DNA from: Cacajao melanocephalus
Lineage: Eukaryota > Chordata > Mammalia > Primates > Pitheciidae
Direction of reading: 5' to 3'
DNA: 64,000 nt
Assembly: GCA_963573385.1 (NCBI GenBank)
Contig: CAUYLG010070691.1
Coordinates: 62,001 to 126,000 of the forward strand
Below are positions 10,485-21,645 of this stretch, one piece after another (position 1 is the stretch's first letter; each line of letters opens with the position of its first letter). Under the pieces are notes generated by a model that worked only from the letters and a program-made list of their open reading frames with translations, did not search any database and was not told the origin of the DNA. The position numbers were made by a program, and so were the translations under genes.

Positions 10485-10643
10485 AGGACGCCGCCATTAA
10501 TGAGGAAGCAGCCGCGCATGCGCGGAGTGCGAAGGGCGCCTGCCACACTTCCTGAGCTGCGGAGCCCGAGTGGCGCGGAGGGCGTCAGGTCATCTTAGCA
10601 AAACCGGTCTCCTGTGTGCAAGCGCGAAAGTAGATCTGTTTAT
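10485..10643. promoter_or_regulatory. Compact CpG cluster with NRF1, ETS and YY1-like motifs
   Basis: About 16 CpG dinucleotides occur in 150 bp, far above the surroundings. A 14-bp perfect palindrome CCGCGCATGCGCGG (10512-10525) contains the NRF1 consensus core. GCCGCCATTA at about 10491 resembles a YY1 site, and CACTTCCTG at about 10546 matches an ETS site. GTAAGT at 10644-10649 is a perfect splice-donor core just downstream on the plus strand. This combination is typical of TATA-less promoters, so a first exon of a noncoding transcript is possible. No coding frame follows. It could instead be the CpG-rich part of an LTR. Confidence 0.42.
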
Positions 10644-10659
10644 GTAAGTTTGCACGGGC

Positions 10660-11300
10660 AAACAGATGTACAGGAAGGAGCAGAGACCCCTTTTAGGGCC
10701 TGCCAGACCCCCAAAGCATGGAAATAAAGAAAAATCTTGCTTCCCTTTGAGGGAAATTCCAGACCCCTACCCAGCGAGCCCTGCGAAGTCAATGAGCAAC
10801 GTGAAAGCCGGAAGGAAGCTGGACGCCCCCAAATGGATGGGCCGGCACGCAGACCTCGGGGACCGGAGCTGAGGGCTGCTCTTTGTTCTGAGTTTCCTCC
10901 TGAGGGGCCTGGAGGAAGTCAAGCCTTCCAGTCAGATCTTAACATTCCTTTCTGTCCACCCCAGATCTTTTAGACAGTTTCACTTCCTTAGCCAATCGCA
11001 AATCAGAGTCTCTGCATCCACCTCTGACCTGTAAGCCTCTGCTTCAAGACATCCTCCTGCCTGTTTAGGCCAAACCAGCCTGTAATCTCCGTGTGTTATG
11101 TACTGACTTAGAGTTTTGCTTGTAACTTTCCTGAAATGTATCCCTGCCTTAAAAAAACCCCTGCTCGCAATCCACTGAGGAGGTCAGGTCTTCGGTGTGA
11201 GCTGCCTGATTCTCCTTGCGTGGTGCCCTGCAAGTGAACACCCCCCTTTCTCCTGCAGCAAAACTTGGATGTCTGTGTTTGGCGTCACTGTACCGGGAAA
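10660..11300 (+). mobile_element. Probable ERV LTR
   Basis: An AGCCAATCGCAAATCAGAG CCAAT region (about 10990) is followed by a degraded TATA-like stretch (CCTTAAAAAAACCCC) and a 3' part near 11260-11300 (GCAAAACTTGGATGTCTG...GGCGTCACTG) that resembles the R/U5 end of class I LTRs. Boundaries and family are uncertain and no target duplication was found. Confidence 0.45.
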
Positions 11301-11896
11301 GCAGACCCTGCTTTAGCTCAGTCATGCGAACCATGGCTCAGCCTCCAGCAGGGTATGATACAGGTGGCATGGGGAGGAGTGGAAAGCTTTTTACTCTGCC
11401 TTTAGACTTTGAATTGTTGCAATATGCAACTCACCACAAAAAAGGTCACCCTTGAAATACTGTTTTTTTGTTGGACAAGATATTAGCAACTGTGATATAT
11501 TTGAGGTTCTTCTGGCTGTAATACTATTATAATACTTAAATCTATCCAAAGCTTAGCATTTAGGTAAACTCAATCTTCAGGAATGCAGCAGATGCCTCAG
11601 AGACGTGGTCTTGGCTCAATGACAACAGAAACAGTGCAGTCCAATTCCATTCAAAGGACCACCGTTCCATGATACTGGGGGGGCTCCTGTGAGTCAGCCG
11701 ACTGTGCTCACCTTTCCCTCATTCTCAGAGTCCAGAAACAACCAGCTATAAATCAGTGAAGAAAAATGCAAGTTCCACTCTTGGATGATAATGAAAAGTT
11801 ACGCTTGCCAGCAAGAAATGAGAGAGAAAAACTTCTGAAAATTGCACCAAAAGGAAATGTATATCAGTCTGAAGAATTTAATTTTACTTACAAGGA

Positions 11897-11931
<35 letters not shown>

Positions 11932-12029
11932 AAACATGAAATTACAAAGACCATCCAATGACTAATGTTGGAACTTTCACGCTGATTAAGTTTTACTATG
12001 CTAATTTTTTATAGTTCCTTCTTTTTTAA
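11301..12029. other. Unassigned sequence containing a (TG)n
   Basis: Apart from the microsatellite at 11901-11928, no repeat or exon is recognised. Confidence 0.4.
11901..11928. repeat. (TG)n microsatellite
   Basis: Fourteen uninterrupted TG units. Confidence 0.98.
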
Positions 12030-12235
12030 AAAATATGTTGTCAGATTTATTGAGAAACAATTTACATTAGTGTAATCATCTTTTTCAGATACACAATTAG
12101 ACGTGTTTTTAAAAATTTTATTTTACTGCAGTAAGAACACTTAATATGAGCACATGCGATCTGATCTGCCTCTTAGCAGATTAAGTGTGTATTACAGTAG
12201 TGTTACCAACAGTCACATGCTGTTTTCTTTTGCCT
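12030..12235 (-). mobile_element. L1 3' UTR fragment
   Basis: TTTATTGAGAAACAATTTACAT followed by AAGAACACTTAATATGAG, a CTCTTAGCA block and ATTACAGTAGTGTTACCAAC is the complement of a medial-age L1 3' UTR. Confidence 0.6.
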
Positions 12236-15200
12236 CTGTGGAGTTAGAGGATAACATCATTTGGGTGATGATACCCTAGAGATGAAATTTTCTTTCCTTT
12301 TGGAAAACTCCTGAATTGTCACCTGTGCCACTTGAGGGGCACACCTGTGCATGCATGTGGTGATGTGTGCTCACCTTGATGCTCAGGAACTCGCAGCAGC
12401 AGGAACACAAGACTCTCCTGTGTGGGACTGTCTGCCAAGGCTCCCTTTCTCACCAAGAGAGCAGCATTTTGGATACACATAGTCCTCTAAGGCATCACAC
12501 ATCACATCTAAACCTTGTTGAGACAGAGGGCAGCAGACAACCAGCTTTTGAGGTTCATGAACAATGCTGAAGGGGAAAGTACTTTTGGGGAAAGGTGGAG
12601 AGAGACTTAACGGTATTGGAAGAATGGAGCAATGACGCATGCAGAGGTCAGGGCACACTAGAACCAGAGAGGAAGAGAATGTGCGAAGACGGACAGAGAC
12701 CTTGACCGATGGGCAGAGGGCCTGACCCCGGCTGCACCCACTCCTACATGTCCAGGGCCACAGGAGCATGAGCTCATCGGAAAGACTGGGTGGATGAGGT
12801 TCCCTCACTGCAGCCTCTGCTATAGTAACCTGCAGCCATTTCCATCTATCTAGCTCACATTAGAAATTGCCTCTGGAAAATAAGCCTGGATTATTCTCCT
12901 TTTGGTTATCTTTTTGTCAGAGGCATATGGAGAAAGTAAGCCCTGCTCAGTTCACAGAGCCTTCCCTAAGAGGGACGCATTATTGCCACCCAGTCTCTGA
13001 TTTGAAGGCGCCACCAGGCATTGATTGCCTCTCAGCCGGATAATGAGATGGAGCTTGCATCTCCTCAAATTGTGAGGCAGCTGTGGATACCTCTCCAGAC
13101 TTGACGAGCTTGTGAACGGGGATGCAATTTCAGGGAAAGATGATTACATTCCCAGGAACCAAGGCTGTATTAAATTAGGCTATTCCGACTATTTCAGTCA
13201 AAGTGAGAACTGGCTAGACGCATGCACGTCACCAGTCAAAAAGCACTACTATTAAATGGCCTTGCGTTTCCTTCCCCTAAATTGTAATGACGATAAACAG
13301 CGCAAAGGCTGATACAATTCATGAGGATGGAGCGATGTCATGTTAGCAGCTTTGAAAAATAGGAGAGATACTTCTCCTACAAGCTGCCTTTCAGTGGCCA
13401 CACGTCATGATCTGTCAGTGCTTTTGGGGAAGATGCGGCCTGAATGTGTGTGCACTGTGTGTGCCCCAGTGTCCAGCATGTGCCACACAGCTGACCAATA
13501 CAGGGAGGGGGACTGAGACAGGTGAGGACCCGGAGGAGAGGAGAGGGCCCGGGGTGGGGGGCCTGAGCATTGTTCCTGCACTGTCCCAGGAGTTCACAAC
13601 AAAAGCAGACGGTCACAGGCCAGTTTCTGCTTCCTCTTTCAGCTGCCTCAATAAGGTCCCATGAGGTGACCCCAAAGCCCTAGAGCCTGGAAGCTCTGTT
13701 TAAAGATGTGGAGTCAGGAGAACCTTCCAGTTGCAAGCTGAAGATTTCCCTGAGTGGGAGTCACTGTATGGGTGCTTTGACAAATAGACTCTGTCCTTTA
13801 GAGCCCCTTGTGAAACACAGGCAGAGAAAGTAGTGGGTACCCCTTATACCACTGGCCAGAAAACACAGCGACAGTGATGGCCAGGGCAGAGTGAGGAAGG
13901 CTGGACCAGGTGTCTAGGCTGACACGAGGCTGCAGACCCCAAGGAGGCATCCCGGGGTCTCGTGGCATCCCGTTCTAGAGACGGAAGGGCTGGTACGGTG
14001 GGTTAGTCCTGGACAAGCCACTTTAGACACGGGGCAGAGAGCGCGTCCGTATCTAATCGCAGGTCTTTCTCTGCCAAGCATGAATCTCTTCATTTAAAGC
14101 TCAGACCCATTGCTACATTAAACGATTGTTTATCTCAAGAAAGAAATGTGTCTAAGAAGATTGTCAGCCAACGAAGATGGAGAGGGATGTAGGGAAAACG
14201 GAACAGGTAGCCTTTGGATGGATGTAGGCCTGAAGGTGGTGTTTCCACAAAGGCAAAAGACAAAACCTCAAATGCTAGCAAGGACTTGGTCCAGATATCT
14301 CTAAGCCTCCTTCCTGTGAAATGCAAGTGAAAAGGAAATACGTCCTTTCTCCCCACCACCCCGCCGGCCCTGCACTGTCCATCTGTAGGAGTGTGGGCAG
14401 TTCTTGTAGCTTTATGGTCACTCCCAATCCAGTTGCATGCCACCATGGTGGTCTCTACTGAATGCTACAGCTCCCTACCCTCGACTCACACCCCCTGCGG
14501 TGGCGTCAAACTGTGGGAGAAGAAGAGGCCTGCGGCTCCCTCCTCCAGCTCCTTCCACCTCCACGCCCCTGCGGTTTCAGGTCCTTCTGAGGTCGGCATG
14601 GCGGGTGTGGCCCGGGAAAAGTGGGGAGCTCCTCTGGAGCTGGTAGGATGCCACTGTGCCTGTGCCTTGGGGCTGGCTCAACCCCTGGGCACCACTGCAG
14701 GTGCCTGTAGGTAGTGAGGGCTCCTCCTCCTGCTGCTGCAGGTGGCAGCCCCCCTAAGGACTTCGGGCTCCTCCTGGTACAGGCAGCAAGCCTTCTAGGG
14801 AGGGGCCCTGGTCAAGGAATAGAGTGGGCTCTCTTCTAGGCCCACGAGTGCCTCGGACCCAGGAGACGGTGGGTTCCATCACCCAGTGCAGCTGCCTCTT
14901 TCCGTCGCTATGAGCCTGTAGTCCCCAAACTCCAGGGCAGCCCTGTCACTGTTTCCAGATTGGCCGGACCTTGGGAAGACATTCTCCCTCCTTTGTCCTT
15001 GGGAGGTGAGGGGTGCTTGACCTCTGCATTCTCGGTCAAGGTGGATTCTTGGCCTCTCCTTGTATAATGTGCAGCAGGAGCTAAGCTACATGCATCACAA
15101 GCCTCTGGGGGGCCCAGTGCATTTATTTGGGGTGTGAAGGTTCTCACGGAGCCCCTAAGGATGACGGGGGCTCCCACTTCACCTCCTGCATGCCATGCTG

Positions 15201-15729
15201 CTCACTCAGCGACTCTCGGGGATTAGCGGTTGACCCAGTGTTTTCACAGACATTCTCTCATCTGTGGGTGTTATGACCAACTGTGGTCCTACAGATCTTG
15301 AGATCTACCGAGGACGGCAGCTGTCATGGGAAGGGGTAAGACTTGAGGTCTGGCTTTCCACCTGTCCAGGGCAGTAGACGTGGCAGCCCAGGCCCAAGCA
15401 GGCAGGGAGGTGACCACTGGAAGGCTCAACAGCGGTCACTGGCATCTGGTCATAGTGAGTCAGAAAGCAGAGTCACCTGCAGGACCAGAAGCAGTGCAGG
15501 GCCATAGCCATGAGGAAAAGTGTTCAGAGCAGGTCTCAATCACAGAAAGCTAAGGGTGGGCCCCGGATGGCAGAACACACTGGGGTAAGAAGGTGGTAGA
15601 CTCTCAAGCCACAGGCTTCCAAATCTGTGTCCAGCGACCAGGCTTCTCCTAGAGTCTGGACACGGGGAAATGCGACAGTGACCAGAGCCCCAGGGGTCCC
15701 AGAACTGGAGGCAGAGCACCTTCAGAATG
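12236..15729. other. Largely unique sequence
   Basis: The longest stretch without a recognised repeat in the first third of the window. The part at 12960-13380 has balanced composition, TAAT-type motifs and no repeat character, so it is a reasonable candidate for a conserved noncoding element. The part at 13400-15650 is more G+C-rich with CpG-depleted composition. No open frame looks coding and no convincing splice pair was found. Confidence 0.5.
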
Positions 15730-16315
15730 GGTTAACACACCACACATACACATCACACACAGAAACCACACATGGCATACACATACCATCTACACATATA
15801 CAAATACACACACACACACACAGAGCACACATACACAACACACACACACAGCCCACGCAAACTCGCAAACCACACATGGCATACACACACCATGCACATA
15901 TATACAAATGCGCAGATACACGGCACACATTCACACCACACACATCCCATGCAAACTCACAAACCACACACGGCAGACACACACCATGCACATATATACA
16001 AATGCACAGATACACGGCACACATTCACACCACACGCACCCCACATGAACTCACAAACCACACACAGCATACACACACCATGCACATATATACAGATATA
16101 CAAATACACAGATGTACAGCACACATTCACACCACACACACCCCATGCAAACTCAGAAACCACACACAGCATACACACGTCATACACATATACACGAATG
16201 CACAGATGTACAGCACACATTCACACCACACACAGCCCACGCAAACTCACAAACCACACAAGGCATACACACGCCATGCACATATACACAGATGTACAGC
16301 ACACACACACAATAG
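15730..16315. repeat. CA-rich minisatellite, ~94-bp unit, about six copies
   Basis: The phrase AAACCACAC recurs at 15763, 15867, 15961, 16055, 16157 and 16251, giving spacings of 104, 94, 94, 102 and 94. Each unit contains GCATACACAC, CCATGCACATATA, an AATGCACAGAT block and ACACATTCACACCACAC. The longer spacings come from extra CA or ATATACA-type insertions. Its long apparent reading frames, rich in His and Thr, arise because the period and composition lack stops; they are not genes. Confidence 0.95.
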
Positions 16316-17399
16316 TAGATTAAAGGGAGGAAGGCATAAGGTTTGCAGCATCCAGAGCTGACAGTCTTTGGGCTGTTTACCAGCTCCCTGTGTTGCTAGC
16401 CCACAGGACAGTGACAGCTGGGCATGTCAGCAGTGTATCACCCTCTAAGACCTCACAAAGACTCTGTTAAGGGAAAATGGCTCCCATGAATAGAATATTC
16501 TCTTTAGACAGTTTCAGGCCTCAGGAAGAATATTATTAAAATGGTAATGGAAAATGTTGACCGAGCTACCGTCAGATGCCACAGGAAGTGGAAGCGATGC
16601 CTATGTTTATTGAAGTCAAAGAGAACGCACGTAGAGCTAGCTAACTGCCTGAAGGGAGACGAATAATGACCGTGTAACATGCCAGGCATTGTGGTTCATA
16701 CAAGGTTCGGTACAGAACTGAATGAACTCATTATTGCTTCCTGCGGGGGTTACTGCTCGCAGTTTTCCACTTTGTCAACATACGTCTGTGTTGACGCTAA
16801 AGCTTCTTCTCAAGAGGCGGCGATGAGTGTGTTCCCAAACGTGGACAGGGAGGACTCGCTAAGGATTGAAATGCATGCATAGAATACCCATCGTCATACA
16901 GCAGCTGCTTTGCTGCTGTGGCCTGACTGTTCCAGGTAGGTAAAAAACCGAACGTCATGTGTCAGTTTCACCTTTCTGAATTGCCCGAGCATGAAAGAAA
17001 TGGCATTGTGTCAGTAGCACGGGGCGTCAGGATGGTGATGCGTTACTGAGTCATGAGATGCCTTGGGCTCTGGGACCGTATCATTTACTGGGCCGGAGAG
17101 ATACTCACACCCATGTCACCGGGGTGGTCAATGACCTTTCCACCATGTTTTTCAGTTGAGAAGCAATGTTGTTAAAAATGCATTCCTCAACTTTCCTGCA
17201 CATAGACCTCTACTGTCAAATCCAGACACCTTGTAAATGTTTAGACAAGGCATGGGCTTATGATGCCACGTGGCTTCCCCCCCGTTTCTGTGCAGGCAGA
17301 GGGACAGACTACAGAATTCATTTATGTTCATGTTGGACCACATGCTTCGTTCTTCTCAAGTGTTCAAGGAAATGGTGTATAAACATTGCACAAATATTA
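16316..17399. other. Unassigned sequence between minisatellite copies
   Basis: No gene. At 16675-16750 ATGCCAGGCATTGTG followed by AACTCATTATTGC weakly resembles a minus-strand MIR or L2. The rest appears unique and keeps several CpGs around 16740-16860. Confidence 0.42.
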
Positions 17400-17520
17400 C
17401 AGGCACACCACACACCCCACACAAACTCACATGGCATACACACGCCATGCACATATATGCAAATGCACAGATGTACTGCACAAATACACAACGGATTAAA
17501 GGGAGGGAGGTGTAAGGTAT
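17400..17520. repeat. Detached single minisatellite unit with right flank
   Basis: It repeats one unit of the 15730-16315 array (GGCATACACACGCCATGCAC, CAAATGCACAGATGTAC) and then the array's right-hand flank: GATTAAAGGGAGGGAGG here versus GATTAAAGGGAGGAAGG at 16318. The shared flank shows that a stretch of about 110 bp, not only the CA repeat, was duplicated. Confidence 0.87.
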
Positions 17521-17803
17521 ATCTTAGAGACAGGCACACAATGGAGTCACATAAGCAAAGGTACATCCCCAAATTGACCATGTGCAGGACATTTTCCTCT
17601 AACTTCACGTGAGTCTGTTCAGTGTGGCAGCTGCCTCTGTGGAACTACCTCCTGGTGTGGACATGGAATGGACCGTGGAGCTCTCTAGCCTTAAGACAGA
17701 ACCATGGGGGTAAGCACATAGGCACAGCCAAGAAACAGTCGAAGGGACAATAGGAATGCTGGACAAGGGAAGGGGCGGGAAAGGCTTAAGAATAAAGTCT
17801 TTA

Positions 17804-18162
<359 letters not shown>

Positions 18163-18731
18163 TTACTGAGATCATTAAATGTATATGCTTTTAACGTCAA
18201 GACACATGTAATTATTCTATTCCTGAGTGTATGAATAACATTTATTTTCATATTTTTCTAGCTTTATATAATTGACAAATAAAAATTGCACCTATTTAAG
18301 GTGTACAACTTGAGAGTTTGCTATGCATTGCAAAATGATTCCCATAGTTAAGCTAATTCACATATCCATCACCTCCCATAGCTACCTTTGTGTTTGAGTG
18401 TGTGTGTGAGGAGCAGGCTTACTATCTACGCTCTTAGCAAATTTCAGGTGTGCATTATTGCTGTCATCATGGTCTGTACATTACACCTCAGAACCTACCC
18501 TGCGTAACTGAAGCTTTGTGCAGTTTGACCAACGTGTTCTCATATTCCCTGCCCTTTGCCCTAGGCAACTCCCATTCTAATCTCTGCTTCTAGGAGTTGG
18601 ACTCTTTTAGATTCCACATATAAGTGAGGTCATGCAGTATTTGTCCTTCTGTGGCTGGCTTATTTTACTCAGTGTTAATGTCCTTTAGGTTCATCCCCTC
18701 TTGTTGCAAATGACAGGATTTCCTTCCTTTT

Positions 18732-19332
18732 TGTTGGGGTAAGCAGCAAAGGAGAAAGGGCTTACAGAGCACCTACATACACTGGTTATGAGTAACATAT
18801 AAACTGGGAACAACAGAGCACCGCAAACTGCAGAGCTTCTGGGGAGGCAGACTTCTCCATGCCTCATGTTCTGGTGCAGGGCGACCTCGGCTCTGTTACC
18901 ATAAACATTGTGCTCAAGGACGTAAAACCCCTTCATAGCACTAAGACGTAACCAGACTTGTAGGCTCCTTGTAAGGCCCACGTTCCACCAGCTGCACAGA
19001 GATAACAGGCTAAAGAGAACCACATGTTCTTGTTTTGTGAAACTCCCAAACCGCCACTGTTATCAATCTTCAGAATGACTCGTCAGTTCCGGCTCACTGA
19101 TTCACCCCACCATCACGTCACCCTCTCCCCACCACCACTCCACTCCTACCCTACAAATCAAAGTGATTGTAACCAATAAATACTGTGGAAGATCAGAGCT
19201 CAGGGCCTTTGCATCCTCCTTTATGCACTGGGCCCTAGTGCCACTTTTTGCATTCTTAACCTTTTTCTTATTCCTTTGTTGCCACTGAACTTGGGGTGCC
19301 CACCGGTGGTGTGTGGGGGCTGGCTCACGACA
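18732..19332 (+). mobile_element. Solo ERV LTR, probably class II, inserted in the L1
   Basis: The segment runs from TGTTGGGG to CTCACGACA (TG...CA) and is 601 bp. CTTTT precedes it (18727-18731) and CTTTT follows (19333-19337), and the L1 sequence is continuous across the join. An AACCAATAAATA block near 19170 provides a polyadenylation-type signal, setting plus orientation. Length and ends suggest an ERVK/HML-type LTR (LTR14-like by memory), but this is tentative. Confidence 0.8.
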
Positions 19333-19518
19333 CTTTTTAAGACTGAATAGTATTCCTATGTCTGTATGTGCATCGACATTTCTTCATCCATTCATACGTG
19401 TGTGAACACTGAGGGTGACCTTGGTTACTGTGAACCTTGGTTATCGTGAATGCTGCTGCAGGCAACATGGAATTGCAGCTGTCTCTTCAGCATCCTGATG
19501 GCACTGCCTTTGGATATA

Positions 19519-19918
19519 AAGTGGATTCTTGTACAACATAGGTTTGAACTGCACAAGTCCACTTACACGTGGATTTTATTCTGACTCTGTCATCCCTGAG
19601 ACAGCCAGACCAACCCTTCTTCCTCCTCCTCAGCCCACTCAATGGGAAGACAACGAGGATGAAGATTTCTATGATGCTCTTCTTCCACGTCATGGTTTTC
19701 TTATCAACATTTTATTTTCTCTAGCTTATTTTATGGTAGGAATACAGTATATAATGCACATAAAATATCTGTTAATCGACTGTTTATGTTACAGGTAGGG
19801 CTCTCAGCCAACAGTAGACCGGTAGTAGTTAAGTTTCTGGGGAGTCAAGAGTTATACATGAATTTTCAACTGTGGGGGTATTGCCCCCCCAATCCCCATG
19901 TTGTTCAAGGGTCAGCTC
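19519..19918 (+). mobile_element. Tigger2-type nonautonomous DNA transposon
   Basis: The left end TTGTACAACATAGGTTTGAACTGC and right end CCCCATGTTGTTCAAGGGTCAGCTC are inverted copies of the Tigger2 terminus. The interior (GAGGATGAAGATTTCTATGATG, TTATTTTATGGTAGGAATACAG, TGTTAATCGACTGTTTATG) follows the Tigger2b-like primate element. The first bases of the left end are degraded. L1 sequence resumes at TATATTGGGATTGCCAGATG. No transposase is encoded. Confidence 0.86.
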
Positions 19919-20221
19919 TATATTGGGATTGCCAGATGATATGACAGTTCTATTTTTAATATTTTGAGGAACCACCGTACTGTTTTCCATCATGGCTGTA
20001 TCAATTTACATTGCCACCAACAGTGTGCAAGGGTTCCCTTTCCTTCACATCCTCACCAACACCTGTTATCTTTCGCCTTTTGGATAACAGCCATTGTAAC
20101 AGGCATGAGGTGCTATCTCATTGTGGTTTAGATTTGCATTTCCCTGGTTCTTAGTGATGTTGACTGTTTTGCATTTGGATGTCTGCTTTTGAGAAATGTT
20201 TATTTAGGTCCTGCACCCTTT

Positions 20222-20410
20222 CGTTCAACTTAAAAATTTTCTTTCAATTTAACATTATTTTAGGCTTTAAGAAAAGTTGCAAGAATAGTACAAAGATCTC
20301 TCAGATAACAAGCAGACCACCAAGTATTATTGCAATATTTTAGTACATCCCTTTCTCTCCCAATCTCCCTCCACAAAATATTTTTCCATCAGTCAAGTTG
20401 CAGCCATATG
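20222..20410 (-). mobile_element. Foreign ~190-bp piece within the L1, possibly another L1 3' end
   Basis: The L1 phrase for 'caggtcctttgcccattt' is split. Left of the break it reads GGTCCTGCACCC and it resumes CTTGGCCCATTTTTAATTG. The inserted piece contains GAAAAGTTGCAAGAATAGTACAAAG, a phrase also present in altered form after 58550 at the start of another L1 remnant. No clear duplication was found. Confidence 0.35.
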
Positions 20411-21645
20411 CCCCTTGGCCCATTTTTAATTGTTTTTGTTGTTGAGTTCCTTACATATTTTGGATATTAACTTCTTATCAGGTGTGTAGTTTGCAGATAT
20501 TTCCCCCAATCCATAGATTGCCTTTGACTCTGTTGATTGTTTCCTTTGCTGTGCAGGCTTTTAGTTTGACGTGACCACAGTTGTTTATAGTTGCTTTCAT
20601 TGCCTGTGCTTTTGGGTTCATATCCAAAAAATTATCACACAGGTTAATGTCATGGAGCTTTCCCCGTATGTTTTCTTCCCGAAATTTATAGTTTCTGTTC
20701 TTGTCTTTAAGATTTTAATCTCTTTTGAGTTTTGTATATGGTGTGAAATAAGGGTCCAATTTCATTCTTCTGAATATGTCAATACAGTTTTCCCACATCA
20801 TTTATCAAAGAGACTGTCCTTTCCCCATTTCATGTTCTTGTCATCTTTCTAAAAAATTAGTTGACCACAAATGCATAAATTTATTTTTGAGTTCTCTATT
20901 CTGTTCCATTGGTTTATGTTTCTGTTTTTGTGTCAGTAATATGCTATTTTTAAACTATAACTTTGTGAAATCACTAGAAATCAAGAAGTGTGATGCATCC
21001 AACTTTGTTTTTCTTTATCAGAATTGCTCTGGCTATTTGGGATCATTTGTAGTTGCATGTAAGTTTTAGTTTTTTTTTTTTTTTTATTTCTGAGAAACAT
21101 TCCATTGACATTTTCATTGGGATTACACTGAATCACTTTGGGTGACCACTTTGGATAGTATGACAATATTAATGGTTCCAATCCATGAACATGGAGTATA
21201 TTTTCATTTATTTGTGTTTTCTTTAATTTCTTTCATGAATATTTTATAGTTTTTCAGTTTGGCTAAATTTATTTCTAATATTTTTGATGCTACTTTAAAT
21301 GAGATTGTTTTCTTAGTATCTTTTTCAGATAGTCCATTGTTAATGTATAGAAATGCAACTGATTTTTGCATGTTGATTTTCTGTCTCACAACTGTACTGA
21401 ATTTATTAGTTCTAACGATTTTGGAGACTAGGGTTTTCTATAACAACCTGAGACATTTTTACTTATTTTTTTCAGAATATTTGGATGCCCCTCACCCTCC
21501 TTTTTTTCCTTGCCTTTTTGCACTGACTAGGACTTCCTATGTTGAACTGAAGTGGCAAGAGTGGACATCCTTGTCTTGTTCCTGACCTTACAGGAAAAGC
21601 CTGTCACTGCTGAATATAATGTGATCTTACTTCCTATTTTATTTC

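Larger units (their letters stand above)
18240..21645 (-). mobile_element. Long L1 (L1PB/L1MA type), 3' end through mid-ORF2
   Basis: The complement reads as L1 3' UTR (18240-18730), then ORF2 from its C-terminus back into the reverse-transcriptase region. Typical blocks include TTCCACATATAAGTGAGGTCATGCAGTATTTG, GTTGATTGTTTCCTTTGCTGTGCAG and CTCTATTCTGTTCCATTGG. The frame is destroyed by indels. It is interrupted by an ERV LTR (18732-19332), a Tigger2-type element (19519-19918) and a ~190-bp foreign piece (20222-20410). It stops abruptly at about 21645, where an L1 in the opposite orientation starts. Confidence 0.92.

Noticed and set aside
15730..16315. CRISPR-like array
   Set aside because: Direct repeats have no unique spacers of constant length, are CA-rich throughout, and the setting is a primate genome.
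15627..16361. 244-codon open frame rich in His and Thr, and overlapping 183- and 100-codon frames
   Set aside because: They lie across the CA-rich minisatellite; the lack of stops in several frames on both strands follows from the repeat composition.
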